This document shows positions 27,248 through 36,151 of a stretch of DNA of 64,000 nucleotides, piece by piece. How positions within the stretch are numbered: the stretch's first letter is position 1; each line of letters starts with the position of its first letter. Source of the stretch: DATAOG01 sp963753685 (GTDB lineage Bacteria > Pseudomonadota > Alphaproteobacteria > Geminicoccales > Geminicoccaceae); the NCBI GenBank assembly GCA_963753685.1, contig CAVWDE010000005.1, forward strand, positions 62,001 to 126,000. Direction: 5' to 3'. The notes under the pieces are model-generated. The model saw only the letters and a list, made by a program, of their open reading frames with translations. It did no database searches and had not been told where the DNA came from. The position numbers were made by a program, and so were the translations under genes.

Positions 27248-27886
27248 ATGAGCGGATCAGGAAAGATCGACGAGCTGATCGAGGCCAGCCGGGAACTTTA
27301 TAACAGGAAACTGATCCACGCGGCGGGAGGCAATACGAGCGTCCGGGACGGGGATGTCGTCAGGATCACCCAGACCGGCGCGGAACTGGGCAAGCTGACG
27401 CCGGAAAAGATCGTCACGGTCGACCTTGCGGGCAAAGTCCTGGAAGGATCGAGGCCGTCGAAGGAAATGGACATGCATCTGGCGATGTACCGGGCGAGAA
27501 GCAATGCCCAGGCGGTCGTCCATGTGCATCCGACCTATGCGATTGCCTATTCGACGCTGATCAGCGGGGAGTCGTCCAACGCAGTGCCACCCTATACGGC
27601 TGCGTTCTACGTGCGGGCGGGGCGGGTGCCGATGATCAAGTATCATCCCTCTGGCGCCCATTCGCTGCATGAAGCCGTGGCGGCGCTGGCGCCGGATTAC
27701 CATGCGATCCTCCTGCGCCAGCACGGCGTCATTGTCGCCGGCGCCGACATGTCGGTGGCAGTAGGTGTCGTGGAGGAGGTGGAGCAGTGCTGCCAGATGG
27801 CCGTTGCGACCGGTTTGAAGGGCGCCAGCCTGACGGCTGACCAGTTGCAGGCGATCGACGATGCACTCGGGCGCAGCTGGAAGTAA
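27248..27886 (+). CDS. otnC: Class II aldolase/adducin-family protein, probable 3-oxo-tetronate 4-phosphate decarboxylase
   Basis: Metal-dependent enzyme of 212 residues. AAGGNTSVR near residue 26 is the phosphate-binding loop; HVHPTYA (about residues 93-99) supplies the zinc-binding HxH; a third His is in LRQHGVIVAG (about 158). The acidic PSKEMDMHL segment before the HxH holds the catalytic Glu/Asp. Paired with a four-carbon acid sugar kinase, this is the arrangement of the OtnC/OtnK acid-sugar pathway, in which the kinase product is decarboxylated to dihydroxyacetone phosphate. ATG 27248 was chosen because upstream frame sequence does not resemble the family. Intact, and co-directional with the SDR and kinase genes. 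Confidence 0.75.
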   Translation: MSGSGKIDELIEASRELYNRKLIHAAGGNTSVRDGDVVRITQTGAELGKLTPEKIVTVDLAGKVLEGSRPSKEMDMHLAMYRARSNAQAVVHVHPTYAIAYSTLISGESSNAVPPYTAAFYVRAGRVPMIKYHPSGAHSLHEAVAALAPDYHAILLRQHGVIVAGADMSVAVGVVEEVEQCCQMAVATGLKGASLTADQLQAIDDALGRSWK

Positions 27887-27907
27887 ACGAAGCTGATCGA
27901 GGCGACG

Positions 27908-29269
27908 ATGAATCCTCTGCTTCTGGCCTTTTACGGCGACGATTTCACCGGGTCCGCTGACGCCATGGAAGCGCTGACGATCAACGGCGTCAGGACGGCT
28001 CTGTTCCTCGGGCACCCCACGGAAGCGCGGTTGCAGGAGAAGCTCCAGAGCCTTCAGGCGATTGGGGTTTCCGGCACCAGCCGGACAATGACGCCGGCGC
28101 AGATGGACGATGAACTGCCGGCCCAGCTCAAGCTTCTGAACGGCCTCGCCCCCCGGCTGATCCACTACAAGGTCTGCGCGACTTTCGACTCCTCGGCTAA
28201 GATCGGCAGCATCGGCCATGCGGCCGACATTGCCTTCAATGTCATCAAACCGGCGAGCGGCGTCATCGTCCAGGGCATCCCCTTGCTTGGCCGCTATATC
28301 GCTTTCGGCAACCACTTCACCGTCTACGGTGACCAGAGGTACCGCCTCGACCGCCATCCGGTGATGAGCAGACATCCGATCACACCGATGGACGAAGGCG
28401 ACATCCGGGTGCACTTTTCCAAAATGTCGGATAAGTCGGTGGCGCTCATCGACCTGGTTCACCTGGAGGAGTCGCGGCAGGCGGTTTCGGACCGCTTCGA
28501 CCGGTGCCTGGCGGCCGGCGCAGATATCGTTCTCTTCGATACCCTTAACGACAAGCACCTGTTCGATATCGGCCAATTGCTGCACGAGAAGTCCGAGAAT
28601 GGAACAATCTTCGCCATCGGTTCCTCGGGGTTCGAATATGCGATGGCGCGCTACTGGCAGAAAAGCGGGCTGGTCGATGATCCGCCAGAGTTTCCGCCGA
28701 TCGGGCCGGCGGAAAAGATGATCGTGATTTCCGGGAGCGCCGCGGCCAATACGGCCGAGCAGATCAATTATGCCTTAGCGCACGGCTTCGGCGGCGTTGC
28801 ACTCAATACGGACCGCCTGGTCGACGAGACGGCCGCGAAAGACGAACGCAACAAGGCGATCAGAGAGGCGCTCGCGCATCTCAGCGCGGGCCGGAACCCC
28901 TTGCTGTTCGCCACCCTCGGTCCGGACGACCCGATCATCAAGAAGACCGTGGCCAGGGTCCGCGAGCTGGGCATCGATCAAAGCGAAACCGGCAAAATGA
29001 TCGCCAGGCAGCAGGGCCTCATCCTTCGCGCGCTGCTTGAGGAGACCGGGATCGGCAGGGTCTGTGTCGCCGGTGGCGATACCTGCAGCTACGCCCTGCG
29101 CCAACTTGATATCCATTCGCTGGAGCTCTTGATGCCAATCGCGCCGGCGGCGCCGCTTTGCCTGGCGTCCTCGGACAATCCGGTTTTCGACGGACTGCAG
29201 GCCGCCTCAAAGGGCGGCCAGATCGGCGCACCGGATTATTTCCTTCAGGTTCTGGAGGGGCGAAGATAG
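27908..29269 (+). CDS. otnK: Four-carbon acid sugar kinase family protein
   Basis: ATP-dependent kinase of 453 residues, the expected size. The N-terminal substrate domain starts LLLAFYGDDFTGSADAMEAL, with the diagnostic DDFTGS motif (residues 12-17); HYKVCATFDSSAKIGSIGHA follows. The C-terminal nucleotide domain contains VISGSAAANTAEQI and, near the end, CVAGGDTCSYALRQLD, the glycine-rich ATP site. It starts 21 bases after the aldolase stop. OtnK, DtnK and LtnK cannot be told apart without comparison. The operon ends at an IS6 element four bases downstream of the stop, so later genes (transporter, isomerase) may have been lost. Confidence 0.82.
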   Translation: MNPLLLAFYGDDFTGSADAMEALTINGVRTALFLGHPTEARLQEKLQSLQAIGVSGTSRTMTPAQMDDELPAQLKLLNGLAPRLIHYKVCATFDSSAKIGSIGHAADIAFNVIKPASGVIVQGIPLLGRYIAFGNHFTVYGDQRYRLDRHPVMSRHPITPMDEGDIRVHFSKMSDKSVALIDLVHLEESRQAVSDRFDRCLAAGADIVLFDTLNDKHLFDIGQLLHEKSENGTIFAIGSSGFEYAMARYWQKSGLVDDPPEFPPIGPAEKMIVISGSAAANTAEQINYALAHGFGGVALNTDRLVDETAAKDERNKAIREALAHLSAGRNPLLFATLGPDDPIIKKTVARVRELGIDQSETGKMIARQQGLILRALLEETGIGRVCVAGGDTCSYALRQLDIHSLELLMPIAPAAPLCLASSDNPVFDGLQAASKGGQIGAPDYFLQVLEGRR

Positions 29270-29272
29270 GCG

Positions 29273-30038
29273 TTGTCACGTTAATTCGATGAGGTCAGGC
29301 GGATTTAGGTGATCAATGGATGCTAAGCAGCGGACATCTGAGCCCAGGTCACGAAGGCTCCGAATTGAAGGTGCTTGTAGTCGGATCGGCGCAGAAGGTG
29401 ACGTTGGTGGTAGAAGGCGTTGTAGGTTGCGGCGTGGATGACCAGAAAGCGCTGGGTTGAACCAACCGATTTGAAGCACTGCATTTTGCGCTCGCGTGGT
29501 CGGACGGGTTGATGCGAGTTCTCAGTGCCATTGTTGGCCCTCAAACCCTGCCTGTGGACCCCGTCGAGATCAAGATTTCCACACGCACAGCGATAGGATC
29601 GCAGCTTGTCGGTCACGACCAGAGAGGGCCGTATCCCGTACTGCTGCAGGAGTTTCTTCATCAGCTTCGCGGCGACCTTGGCGTCTCGTCTTCGCTGGAC
29701 CACAAAGTTCGGGACGTCACCCTCGTTGTCGACTGCACGCCAGAGCCAATGCTGCTGGCCTCGGATGAATACGGCCATCTCATCGAGATGCCAATGATCA
29801 CTGGGCTTCGGGCGAGCCCACCTGAGGTTGGCCGCGATAGTCGAGCCGAAATTCAAGACCCAGCGGGGTACCGTCTCGTACGACACATCCAGGCCTCGGT
29901 CGGCGAACACCTGATCGACGTCACGCAAACTCAGGGTGAAACGAGCGGACAGCCAGATCGAGCTGGTGATGATGGCAGGCGGAAAACGAGAGCATCCGCG
30001 GACGTTAAACCATCTCGCGAGCGGAGTTAACGTGACAA
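29273..30038 (-). mobile_element. IS6-family insertion sequence
   Basis: Terminal inverted repeats TTGTCACGTTAA (29273-29284) and its complement TTAACGTGACAA (30027-30038) bound a 766-base element, the normal IS6 size. Flanking 8-base sequences do not match, so no target duplication remains. That fits IS6 behaviour, where cointegrate or adjacent-deletion events join unrelated DNA. The element lies exactly between the acid-sugar operon and a cut dioxygenase gene. Confidence 0.8.
29323..30003 (-). CDS. IS6-family transposase
   Basis: DDE transposase of about 227 residues. SLRDVDQVFADRGLDVSYE is the family N-terminal signature; WHLDEMAVFI carries the first catalytic Asp, VVTDKLRSY the second, and RPRERKMQCFKS with the preceding NGTENSHQ the Glu region. 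No ATG lies inside the element upstream of the conserved start (RFPPAIITSS), so translation would need a rare start or the gene is slightly damaged; the open frame itself extends beyond the right repeat. Confidence 0.8.
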   Translation of the reverse strand, partial: VRGCSRFPPAIITSSIWLSARFTLSLRDVDQVFADRGLDVSYETVPRWVLNFGSTIAANLRWARPKPSDHWHLDEMAVFIRGQQHWLWRAVDNEGDVPNFVVQRRRDAKVAAKLMKKLLQQYGIRPSLVVTDKLRSYRCACGNLDLDGVHRQGLRANNGTENSHQPVRPRERKMQCFKSVGSTQRFLVIHAATYNAFYHQRHLLRRSDYKHLQFGAFVTWAQMSAA

Positions 30039-30127
30039 TGCCCCTCGAGGAGTTCATCAGACAGCCCGTAGTCCGGTACCACATGGCCCTTCTCGCGATA
30101 CTCGGTGATCTGTTCAGCAGTCAGCAT
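30038..30127 (-). pseudogene. Phytanoyl-CoA dioxygenase family, 5' fragment
   Basis: From ATG 30127, preceded by GAGAGGAACCGCC, the minus strand reads MLTAEQITEYREKGHVVPDY and GLSDELLEGH, the characteristic N-terminus of PhyH-family Fe(II)/2-oxoglutarate dioxygenases. It is cut after 30 codons by the IS6 right end at 30038. The rest of the gene is not in this window. Confidence 0.6.
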
Positions 30128-30186
30128 GGCGGTTCCTCTCCACTCGGATCATCCGTCTACGCCATCGTGCTGCTGCGGGAGAGGCG

Positions 30187-30789
30187 ATGACAGGTTTCCA
30201 CGAGGTCCGATTCCCGGACAACATCGCCTATGGCGCGACGGGTGGACCTGAGTTCGCGACCACGGTGGTGGTCACCGGCGCCGGCCACGAGCAGCGCAAC
30301 GTCGACTGGGCCGAAGCGCGCGGCCGCTGGGATGTGGCGAGCGGGCTCAAGGACCAGGCCCAGCTGGACGAGCTGATCGCGTTCTTTCGCGCCCGCAAGG
30401 GCAAGGCGTATGGCTTCCGGTTCAAGGACTGGACCGACTACAAGGCGACCGGCCAGCCGATCGGCACGGGCGATGGCGCGATCAAGACCTTCCAGCTGGT
30501 CAAGCGCTATCCCTCGGGCAGCGTCATCGAGCTGCGCACGATCACGAAGCCGGTCGCCGGGACGGTGCGCGTCTACAAGGACGGCGTGGAGCTGCTCTCG
30601 GGCTGGTCGGTCGATGTGACGAGTGGCGTAGTCACCTTCAGCACGGCGCCGGCTGCCGGCGTGGCGATCACCGCCGACTTCGAGCTCGACGTGCCGGTGC
30701 GGTTCGACACCGACCACATGGCGATGACCATCGAGAGCTTCCACCTGCACCGCTGGCAGCAGATCCCGATCGTCGAGCTGAGGAGCTGA
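30187..30789 (+). CDS. Phage tail protein, DUF2460 (GTA gp12-like)
   Basis: Tail-tip component of gene-transfer-agent-like and siphophage tails, 200 residues, intact. FHEVRFPDNIAYGATGGPEF is the DUF2460 start, ELIAFFRARKGKAYGFRFKD the family core, and YKDGVELLSGWSVDVTSGVV the middle beta-rich part. In complete tails it lies between the tape-measure protein and the DUF2163 protein; here IS6, the acid-sugar operon and IS1182 separate these three. The downstream neighbour is an IS1182 copy six bases after the stop. Confidence 0.85.
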   Translation: MTGFHEVRFPDNIAYGATGGPEFATTVVVTGAGHEQRNVDWAEARGRWDVASGLKDQAQLDELIAFFRARKGKAYGFRFKDWTDYKATGQPIGTGDGAIKTFQLVKRYPSGSVIELRTITKPVAGTVRVYKDGVELLSGWSVDVTSGVVTFSTAPAAGVAITADFELDVPVRFDTDHMAMTIESFHLHRWQQIPIVELRS

Positions 30790-30798
30790 CCCGACTAG

Positions 30799-32306
30799 GG
30801 GGCTGTCCGAGTAATGGCGGCAGAGGGGTGGACCGGCGGCGCCTGGCGTGGTTGATCAGCCTGCATGAGCAAGACCTTTCGGGCGTGGGACGTGGACCAG
30901 GTCTGGCTGTTGCCGCCGTCGGTCCACGACTTCGTGCCGGCGGGCCATGCGGCGCATCTGGTGCGTGAGCTGGTGCGCCGCGAGCTGGACCTGGCGGCGA
31001 TCATGGAGCCCTACGAACGGGAGGAGCGCGGTCAGCAGCCCTACCACCCGGCGATGATGGTGGCGCTCCTGCTCTATGCCTACACGCAGGGCGTCTACGC
31101 CTCGCGGCGGATCGCCAGGGGCTGCGAGGAGCGGCTCGACATCATGGCGGTGACCGGCATGCAGCGGCCGGACTTCCGCACCATCTCCGACTTCAGGAAG
31201 CGCCATCTCGAGGCGCTGGCCGGGTTGTTCGTGCAGGTCCTGCGGCTGTGCCGGCAGGCCGGCCTGGTCAAGCTCGGGCATGTCGCGCTCGACGGCACCA
31301 AGGTCAAGGCCAACGCGAGCCGGCACAAGGCCATGAGCTACGGCCGGATGCAGCGGGCTGAGCGCGAGCTTGCCGCCGAGGTCAAGAGCTGGCTGGCGAA
31401 GGCCGCGGCTGCTGATGCCGCCGAGGATGCCGAACTGGGCCCGGACACCCGCGGCGACGAGCTGCCCGAGTGGGTCGCGGACCCCAAGGCGCGGCTGGAG
31501 CGCATCCGTGCCGCGAAAGCTGCCCTGGAGGCCGAGGCGAACGCGGACAGGCCGCCGCCGGACGCCGAGCCGGGCCCGTCCTCGGGCATGGTCGATCACG
31601 GCCGGCCGGCGCGCGCTCCGGACGGCGGTCCGCCCGCGCGGGCGCAGCGCAATTTCACCGATCCCGACAGTCGGGTGCTCAAGACCAGCGACGGCTTCTT
31701 CCAGGGCGACAACGGCCAGGTCGCGGTCGACAGCGTCCACCAGATCATCACCGCCCAGCGCCTGACCACCAACGGCAGCGACCAAGCCGGCCTCGTGCCG
31801 CTGCTCGAGGCGACCACGGCCGCGCTCGGCGGCGCCCCGCGCGAAGTCTCGGCCGATGCCGGCTTCTGCCGCGAGGACAACCTCGAAGCCCTGGCGACGC
31901 GCGGCATCCGCGGCTACCTGGCGCCCGGCCGCGGCCGCCACGGCAACCCCGATCCGAGTGGTCAACGCCAGATCCGGCCGGGCTCGCGGATGGCCGCGAT
32001 GGCGGCCAAACTCAAGCGCGCCGGCCGCCGCTCGCGCTACCGCCTGCGCAAGCAGACGGTCGAGCCGGTGTTCGGCCAGATCAAACACGCCCGCGGCTTC
32101 CGCCAGTTCCTCTTGCGCGGCTTCACCAAGGTCAAGGCGGAATGGGCACTGGTCTGCACCGCCCACAACCTGACCAAACTGGTCAGAAGCCAGGCCGCCT
32201 GAGCCCATCCTCACCCTAATCTCGGCATCTGCCATGCCCATCAGCACGACCCACCAGCCCCCGCCATCACCAGCGCCACCCCGCTACCCATTACCCGGAC
32301 AGACTC
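30799..32306 (+). mobile_element. IS1182-family insertion sequence, complete
   Basis: Inverted repeats GGGGCTGTCCGAGTAATGG (30799 on) and, reading inward from the right end, GAGTCTGTCCGGGTAATGG (32306 back), flanked by CTAG direct repeats at 30795-30798 and 32307-32310. CTAG is the preferred 4-base target of this family. The element is 1508 bases and carries one intact transposase gene. Confidence 0.85.
30865..32202 (+). CDS. IS1182-family transposase
   Basis: 445-residue DDE transposase. It opens with LLPPSVHDFVPAGHAAHLVR, then YHPAMMVALLLYAYTQGVYA, both family signatures. VALDGTKVKANASRHKAMSY holds the first Asp, VSADAGFCREDNL the second, and VEPVFGQIKHARGFRQF the Glu. A charged, Ala-rich insert at about residues 165-255 is usual in this family. 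No lesions are seen, so the element may be active. Confidence 0.9.
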   Translation: MSKTFRAWDVDQVWLLPPSVHDFVPAGHAAHLVRELVRRELDLAAIMEPYEREERGQQPYHPAMMVALLLYAYTQGVYASRRIARGCEERLDIMAVTGMQRPDFRTISDFRKRHLEALAGLFVQVLRLCRQAGLVKLGHVALDGTKVKANASRHKAMSYGRMQRAERELAAEVKSWLAKAAAADAAEDAELGPDTRGDELPEWVADPKARLERIRAAKAALEAEANADRPPPDAEPGPSSGMVDHGRPARAPDGGPPARAQRNFTDPDSRVLKTSDGFFQGDNGQVAVDSVHQIITAQRLTTNGSDQAGLVPLLEATTAALGGAPREVSADAGFCREDNLEALATRGIRGYLAPGRGRHGNPDPSGQRQIRPGSRMAAMAAKLKRAGRRSRYRLRKQTVEPVFGQIKHARGFRQFLLRGFTKVKAEWALVCTAHNLTKLVRSQAA

Positions 32307-32384
32307 CTAGGCCGCGTTCCCGCCTCCGCGGCGAATATGACAGCGCTCGCTTAAGCCCGCCGGGGTGCCGCTGGCGGGAGAGCT

Positions 32385-32874
32385 CTATCGCGTCCATTTG
32401 TCGAGTTCGGGGGGCTGATTCTCCGAAGCGTAGAGATCGAATTCCAGGCGCACACCCAAAGCGGCGGCACGCTGGAGGGTGGGGGCAGAGAGCACGAAGC
32501 CTTTGTTCCAACCCGTGAAGCCAATGCCGAAGTTGAGCCGAATCTCGTGCTGCTGCACGAGACGCGCCCACAGAGACGCATCCGATGGCAGCCGATCGAG
32601 AAGGCACCGCAGGGCCAACTCCGGCGCGTCCGGTACGGCATCGATCTTCACCTGGTGAAGCCATGCGCCCGTCTGAAAGGAGTGGCCATCCGATCTGAGC
32701 CGGTCACCCCGACGATGGCTGTGCGTCGGCGGCAGCCCCAGCAACCGTGTAATATATAACTTCGTCGGGATCGAGGGCATCGCCATAGATGTCCAGCGAC
32801 ACGCTCGCATCGTCGACTGGGCCACCGACGCTGATGCCCCGCTCCGGGAAAGGAATGATGTTCTCGGAAGTCAC
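32385..32874 (-). pseudogene. DUF4279 protein with a small frameshifting insertion
   Basis: A GTG at 32874 with GAGGAGG upstream opens VTSENIIPFPERGISVGGPV, then VSLDIYGDALDPDEV. At 32751-32757 seven extra bases (aatatat on the plus strand) break the frame; beyond them TRLLGLPPTHSHRRGD, GAWLHQVKID, LNFGIGFTGWNKGFVLSAPT and a normal stop at 32385 follow. Removing the seven bases restores an uninterrupted gene of about 160 residues. DUF4279 proteins are of unknown function and are sometimes found near toxin-immunity genes. The AT-only insert stands out in this GC-rich context. Confidence 0.65.
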
Positions 32875-33037
32875 CTGCCGGGCCTCCTCGGCCTTTCAGT
32901 GATCCAGCTGCTGCGAGCGGCACCTGCCGCTGTGCGGCAGCGCCCGGCGTGACGTGCTTTGCTTCGGTCGTGCGAGTCACGCGCGTCTAGGTTCACTTAC
33001 TCCTACTGCCCCACCTGTTGGGAGTCTCTGGGCGGAC

Positions 33038-33956
33038 ATGAAGACCATCAGCTCCAGCCTCGCCCAGCACCTGGTGGGCGAGGTGATGACGCTCGCGACC
33101 TGCTGGCAGATCACGCGCCGCGACGGCGTCGTGCTCGGCTTCACCGACCACGTCCGCGATCTCGAAGTGGATGGCGTCACCTACAAGGCAGCGAGCGGCT
33201 ACACGCGGACCGCGATCCGCGGCACGGCCGACCTTGCGGTCGACAACCTCGACGTCGAGAGCGTGTTCTCGGACGACGGGATCACCGAGGAGGATCTGCG
33301 GGCCGGCAAGTACGACTTTGCCGAGGTCCGCATGTTCCTGATCAACTACCAGGATCTCGGGCAGGGCATCCTGAAGCTCCGGCGCGGCTGGCTCGGGGGT
33401 CACGATCCGGGACGGCATGTACGTCGCCGAGCTGCGCGGCATGACCCAGCGGCTGCAGATGACCGTGGGCGAGGTGTACGCGCCGGACTGCTCGGCGGAC
33501 CTCGGCGACGCGCGTTGCGGCGTCGACCTCGCGGGGCTCGAGGAGAGCGGCACGGTGGACACCGTGACCAGCGCCACGGCGTTCGAGACCGTGTTCGCCC
33601 AGGCCACCGGCTGGTACGACGGAGGCGAGCTCACCTGGACCGCCGGCGGCAACGCCGGCCAGACCGTGGCCGTGCGCAGCTGGGACGCCACCGGCGGCGT
33701 GCTCAGCCTGTTCCTGCCCGCGCTCTATCCGATGCAGGCGGGCGACGCTTTCACGATCCGCCCGGGCTGCGACAAGAGCTTCGCGACCTGCCGGGCGAAA
33801 TTCGACAACGCGGTCAACTTCCGCGGCTTCCCGCACGTCCCCGGGACCGACCAGGTGCTGAGCTACCGCGCGCTGCACCAGGACTACAACCACAACAACT
33901 TCAAATGGGACGTGACGATGTACGGCCCGGCCATCGGCGCCGCGGTGCGCTTCTGA
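33038..33956 (+). pseudogene. Phage tail protein DUF2163 / BR0599-type, one frameshift
   Basis: ATG 33038 opens MKTISSSLAQHLVGEVMTLA, then CWQITRRDGVVLGFTDHVRD, the start of the DUF2163 tail protein (GTA gp13-like). The frame shifts near 33400, after LKLRRGWLG; the next frame (33417-33956) completes the protein with GMYVAELRGMTQRLQM, then CRAKFDNAVNFRGFPHVPGTD, the Cys-containing C-terminal domain. One indel separates the halves. It belongs with the DUF2460 and tape-measure genes of the same tail. Confidence 0.75.
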
Positions 33957-34014
33957 GTTGTGAAACAGGCCAGACCCGAGCCGGGCACTGAGATCGACTG
34001 CACAGGAGGACATC

Positions 34015-34951
34015 ATGACACTCGCTCACGGCAACCCAATGCACTGCGCTGTGCTGCTCGCTGCGACCAATCTCGCCGCGGTCGGCTTCGTCCCGCTCGT
34101 GCTGGCGCAGGCCGATCGCTATGACGCGTTGGCCAACGCGCCATTCTCGGAAAACCTGCTGCCGGCGAGCGATGCCAGCGCATTCGATCAGCTCAAGCTG
34201 CTGGTCGACAGCGAAGGCCCGCACCTTGCCGACCCCGATTGGCTCGGGATGCTGGCGTCGATCGGCATCGTCAAAGGCAAGCCGTTCAATCCCGACGAGC
34301 ACACCCAGGCGATCCTCGATGACGCTGCCAGAGCTGCTTACAAGATGAGCCGCGTGGTCGGTTTCGAAGAGGTCGTCTCAGGGCGGAATTTCAGGGTCTA
34401 TCCGGATCGCCGCTGGGAATCCCGCTGCCAGGGGCACGCCTGAGGACCCAGGCGGTGGCGTGGACCTCGCCTGGCGCTCGACCGCCGGCCAATATCTCGA
34501 TCTCGACGCCCGCATCTGGTTCTTCACCGACTACTATTCGATCAGTCCCGGAATGCTCTCGCAAATTCCGGGCAAGGGTGCCAAGTATCTGGTCGGCTTC
34601 ACCGACAGCAGCGGCACGCCTCTGTCCGGCGAGGCGAATTACCGCCTGACGCTGCCGCCGGACATTCCGGCAGCAAACTTCTGGTCTCTCACGCTCTACG
34701 AAGCGGAAAACGCTTCCGGCCTGGCCAACGGGCAGCCGTTCCCTTCGCTCGGATCGCGCGACAAGCCCGCGCAAGAGCCCGACGGTTCGACCGTCCTCCA
34801 TCTCGGCCCCAAAGCACCGGCAGGCGAGGAACACAACTGGCTCGCCACGGTTCCGGGCAAGGGCTACTTCGCGATCCTCCGGCTCTACAGCCCGACGGCG
34901 GCGGCAATCGACAACAGCTGGGTGCCCGGCGACATCGAGAAGACCAACTGA
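34015..34951 (+). pseudogene. DUF1254/DUF1214 secreted protein, deleted and frameshifted
   Basis: A GAGGAC ribosome site precedes ATG 34015. The signal-like start (AVLLAATNLAAVGFVPLVLA) is followed after a short spacer by FDQLKLLVDSEGPHLADPDW and AARAAYKMSRVVGFEE, which belong to the middle of the family; the N-terminal DUF1254 domain is missing. Near 34440 the frame shifts; the rest (LDLDARIWFFTDYYSISPGM, AANFWSLTLYEAENASG, GYFAILRLYSPTAAAID) is a full DUF1214 C-terminus. Family members are periplasmic proteins of uncertain function. A second partial paralogue follows. Confidence 0.65.
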
Positions 34952-35037
34952 GCACCGAAGCGGCGCGAGACGCCTTGGCGATGGCCACCTGGCGTCTCTG
35001 CGCCTGCCTCGAAGCACCGAAGATGGAGGGAAGACCC

Positions 35038-35439
35038 ATGAAAGTGAATTTAATCGCTGCGTCCCTCGGTGTGGCTATCGCGACCACGGGCGCAACCTAT
35101 GGGCAGACCAGTTCGCAGGTGGCCTTTCCGGCCTCGCCTGCGGAAGTAACACAGCCTGCAACCGGCGTGCTGATGCATCCGGAATACGCCAAGGCCATAG
35201 CCCGGACCGCCTATGTCTGGGGCTGGCCGATGGTCAACATGACCAACCGCCGGGCCGCCGTTACCAGGTGTCCGAACCGGGCCGCCGTTACCCAGGTGTC
35301 CGAACCGGGCCGGCTGAACGGTGTCCTGATGGGCAAGCGCGCCCCGGCCGCGCGTGACCGCAGACCGGTGGCCTGTGAAGCCGGGCATGGCATCGGCTTT
35401 GGGAACAACACGGTAGGTGAGGCAAAGATGACCGGGTGA
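35038..35439 (+). pseudogene. DUF1254 protein, 5' part with internal tandem duplication
   Basis: Starts MKVNLIAASLGVAIATTGAT, a signal peptide, with GGAGGGAAGACCC upstream. YAKAIARTAYVWGWPMVNM is the DUF1254 opening. A 28-30-base segment is then repeated (35245-35274 and 35275-35302), doubling the NRRAAVT region in frame. After GRLNGVLM homology is lost and the frame ends at 35439 without the rest of the domain. It is a truncated paralogue of the preceding pseudogene. Confidence 0.6.
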
Positions 35440-35629
35440 CCATCGGAGGCAGCGCCAGGCCATCGTCCGAGCCAAACGCAAAAGGCACAAATGTTCTCCT
35501 ATAACGGGCCGAAGCAGCAGGGCCTGAGCGTCGACGCTGCGGCGCACCGGCGCCGCCTGGCCTGGGTACTTTGGAGAATCGGTTATTCTCCATAAATTCA
35601 TCAGATGACATGTTATTCTAAATTATTAC
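35440..35629. other. Short unexplained interval with hairpin repeat copy A
   Basis: No gene is recognised. It contains the hairpin GGAGAATCGGTTATTCTCC at 35573-35591 within a sequence repeated near both group II intron copies. The last 50 bases are AT-rich. Confidence 0.4.
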
Positions 35630-35888
35630 AGTGCCGGGTAGCCGGGCAGGCCTTGCGGCCCCGCCCAGCCCCCTCAGAACCGTAAGCGTGCAGGTTGCCC
35701 CGCATACGGCTCAGGCCAGCCCCTTCGAGGACGACCGCGGGAACCGTCCGGGGTGGCACCAGCGGTGGACCAGAGTAGGGGGCGTAGCTTCGGTGGCGAC
35801 GTCGCGGCGCACCACGATGTTGGTATTGCCGCCCTGCTCGAGCTCCCGAGGTGAGGATCGCATTTGCAGGCCGCCCACCGACCCGCTT
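35630..35888 (-). mobile_element. Group II intron, 5'-truncated copy (3' end only)
   Basis: Matches the last 260 bases of the intron at 37690-39985: the end of the reverse-transcriptase gene (LEQGGNTNIVVRRD then LVHRWC, the HNH-like domain), then the domain V hairpin (GAGCCGTATGCGGGGCAACC on the minus strand) and domain VI, ending near CTACCCGG at 35630. Several substitutions and small indels are present. It is a dead copy. Confidence 0.75.
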
Positions 35889-36151
35889 GGGGTACCTTGG
35901 AGATTCGAAGATTTCACATGACGTCATATGTTACAGTGTTGAAATATAATAAGTCGCGGCAGGGACGGCGATTGCGATTGCTCGCCGCCCCCGCACAGAT
36001 CCCGGCATGCGCTGCTAACTAACGCACAGGGCTCCCACCTCGGGTCATGAGGTCGAACCGCCAGTCGGGATAGGGGTGCCGGAGTTTGGCGGGGCTTGTC
36101 GCGCTGGGACGACGGGGACGTGCGGGCCGGGGCGGTGCCGCAGGCTCGCGC
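35889..36151. other. Interval before DUF1015 gene
   Basis: Contains repeat copy B (35889-35938) and a short AT-rich stretch to about 35960. The rest has no recognisable gene and leads to the stop of the DUF1015 gene. Confidence 0.4.

Noticed and set aside
27257..28585. 442-codon minus-strand frame
   Set aside because: Antisense to the intact decarboxylase and kinase genes of the acid-sugar operon.
35245..35312. CRISPR-like direct repeat
   Set aside because: Only two adjacent units without spacers, inside a coding sequence; it is a simple tandem duplication. No CRISPR array or cas gene was seen in the window.
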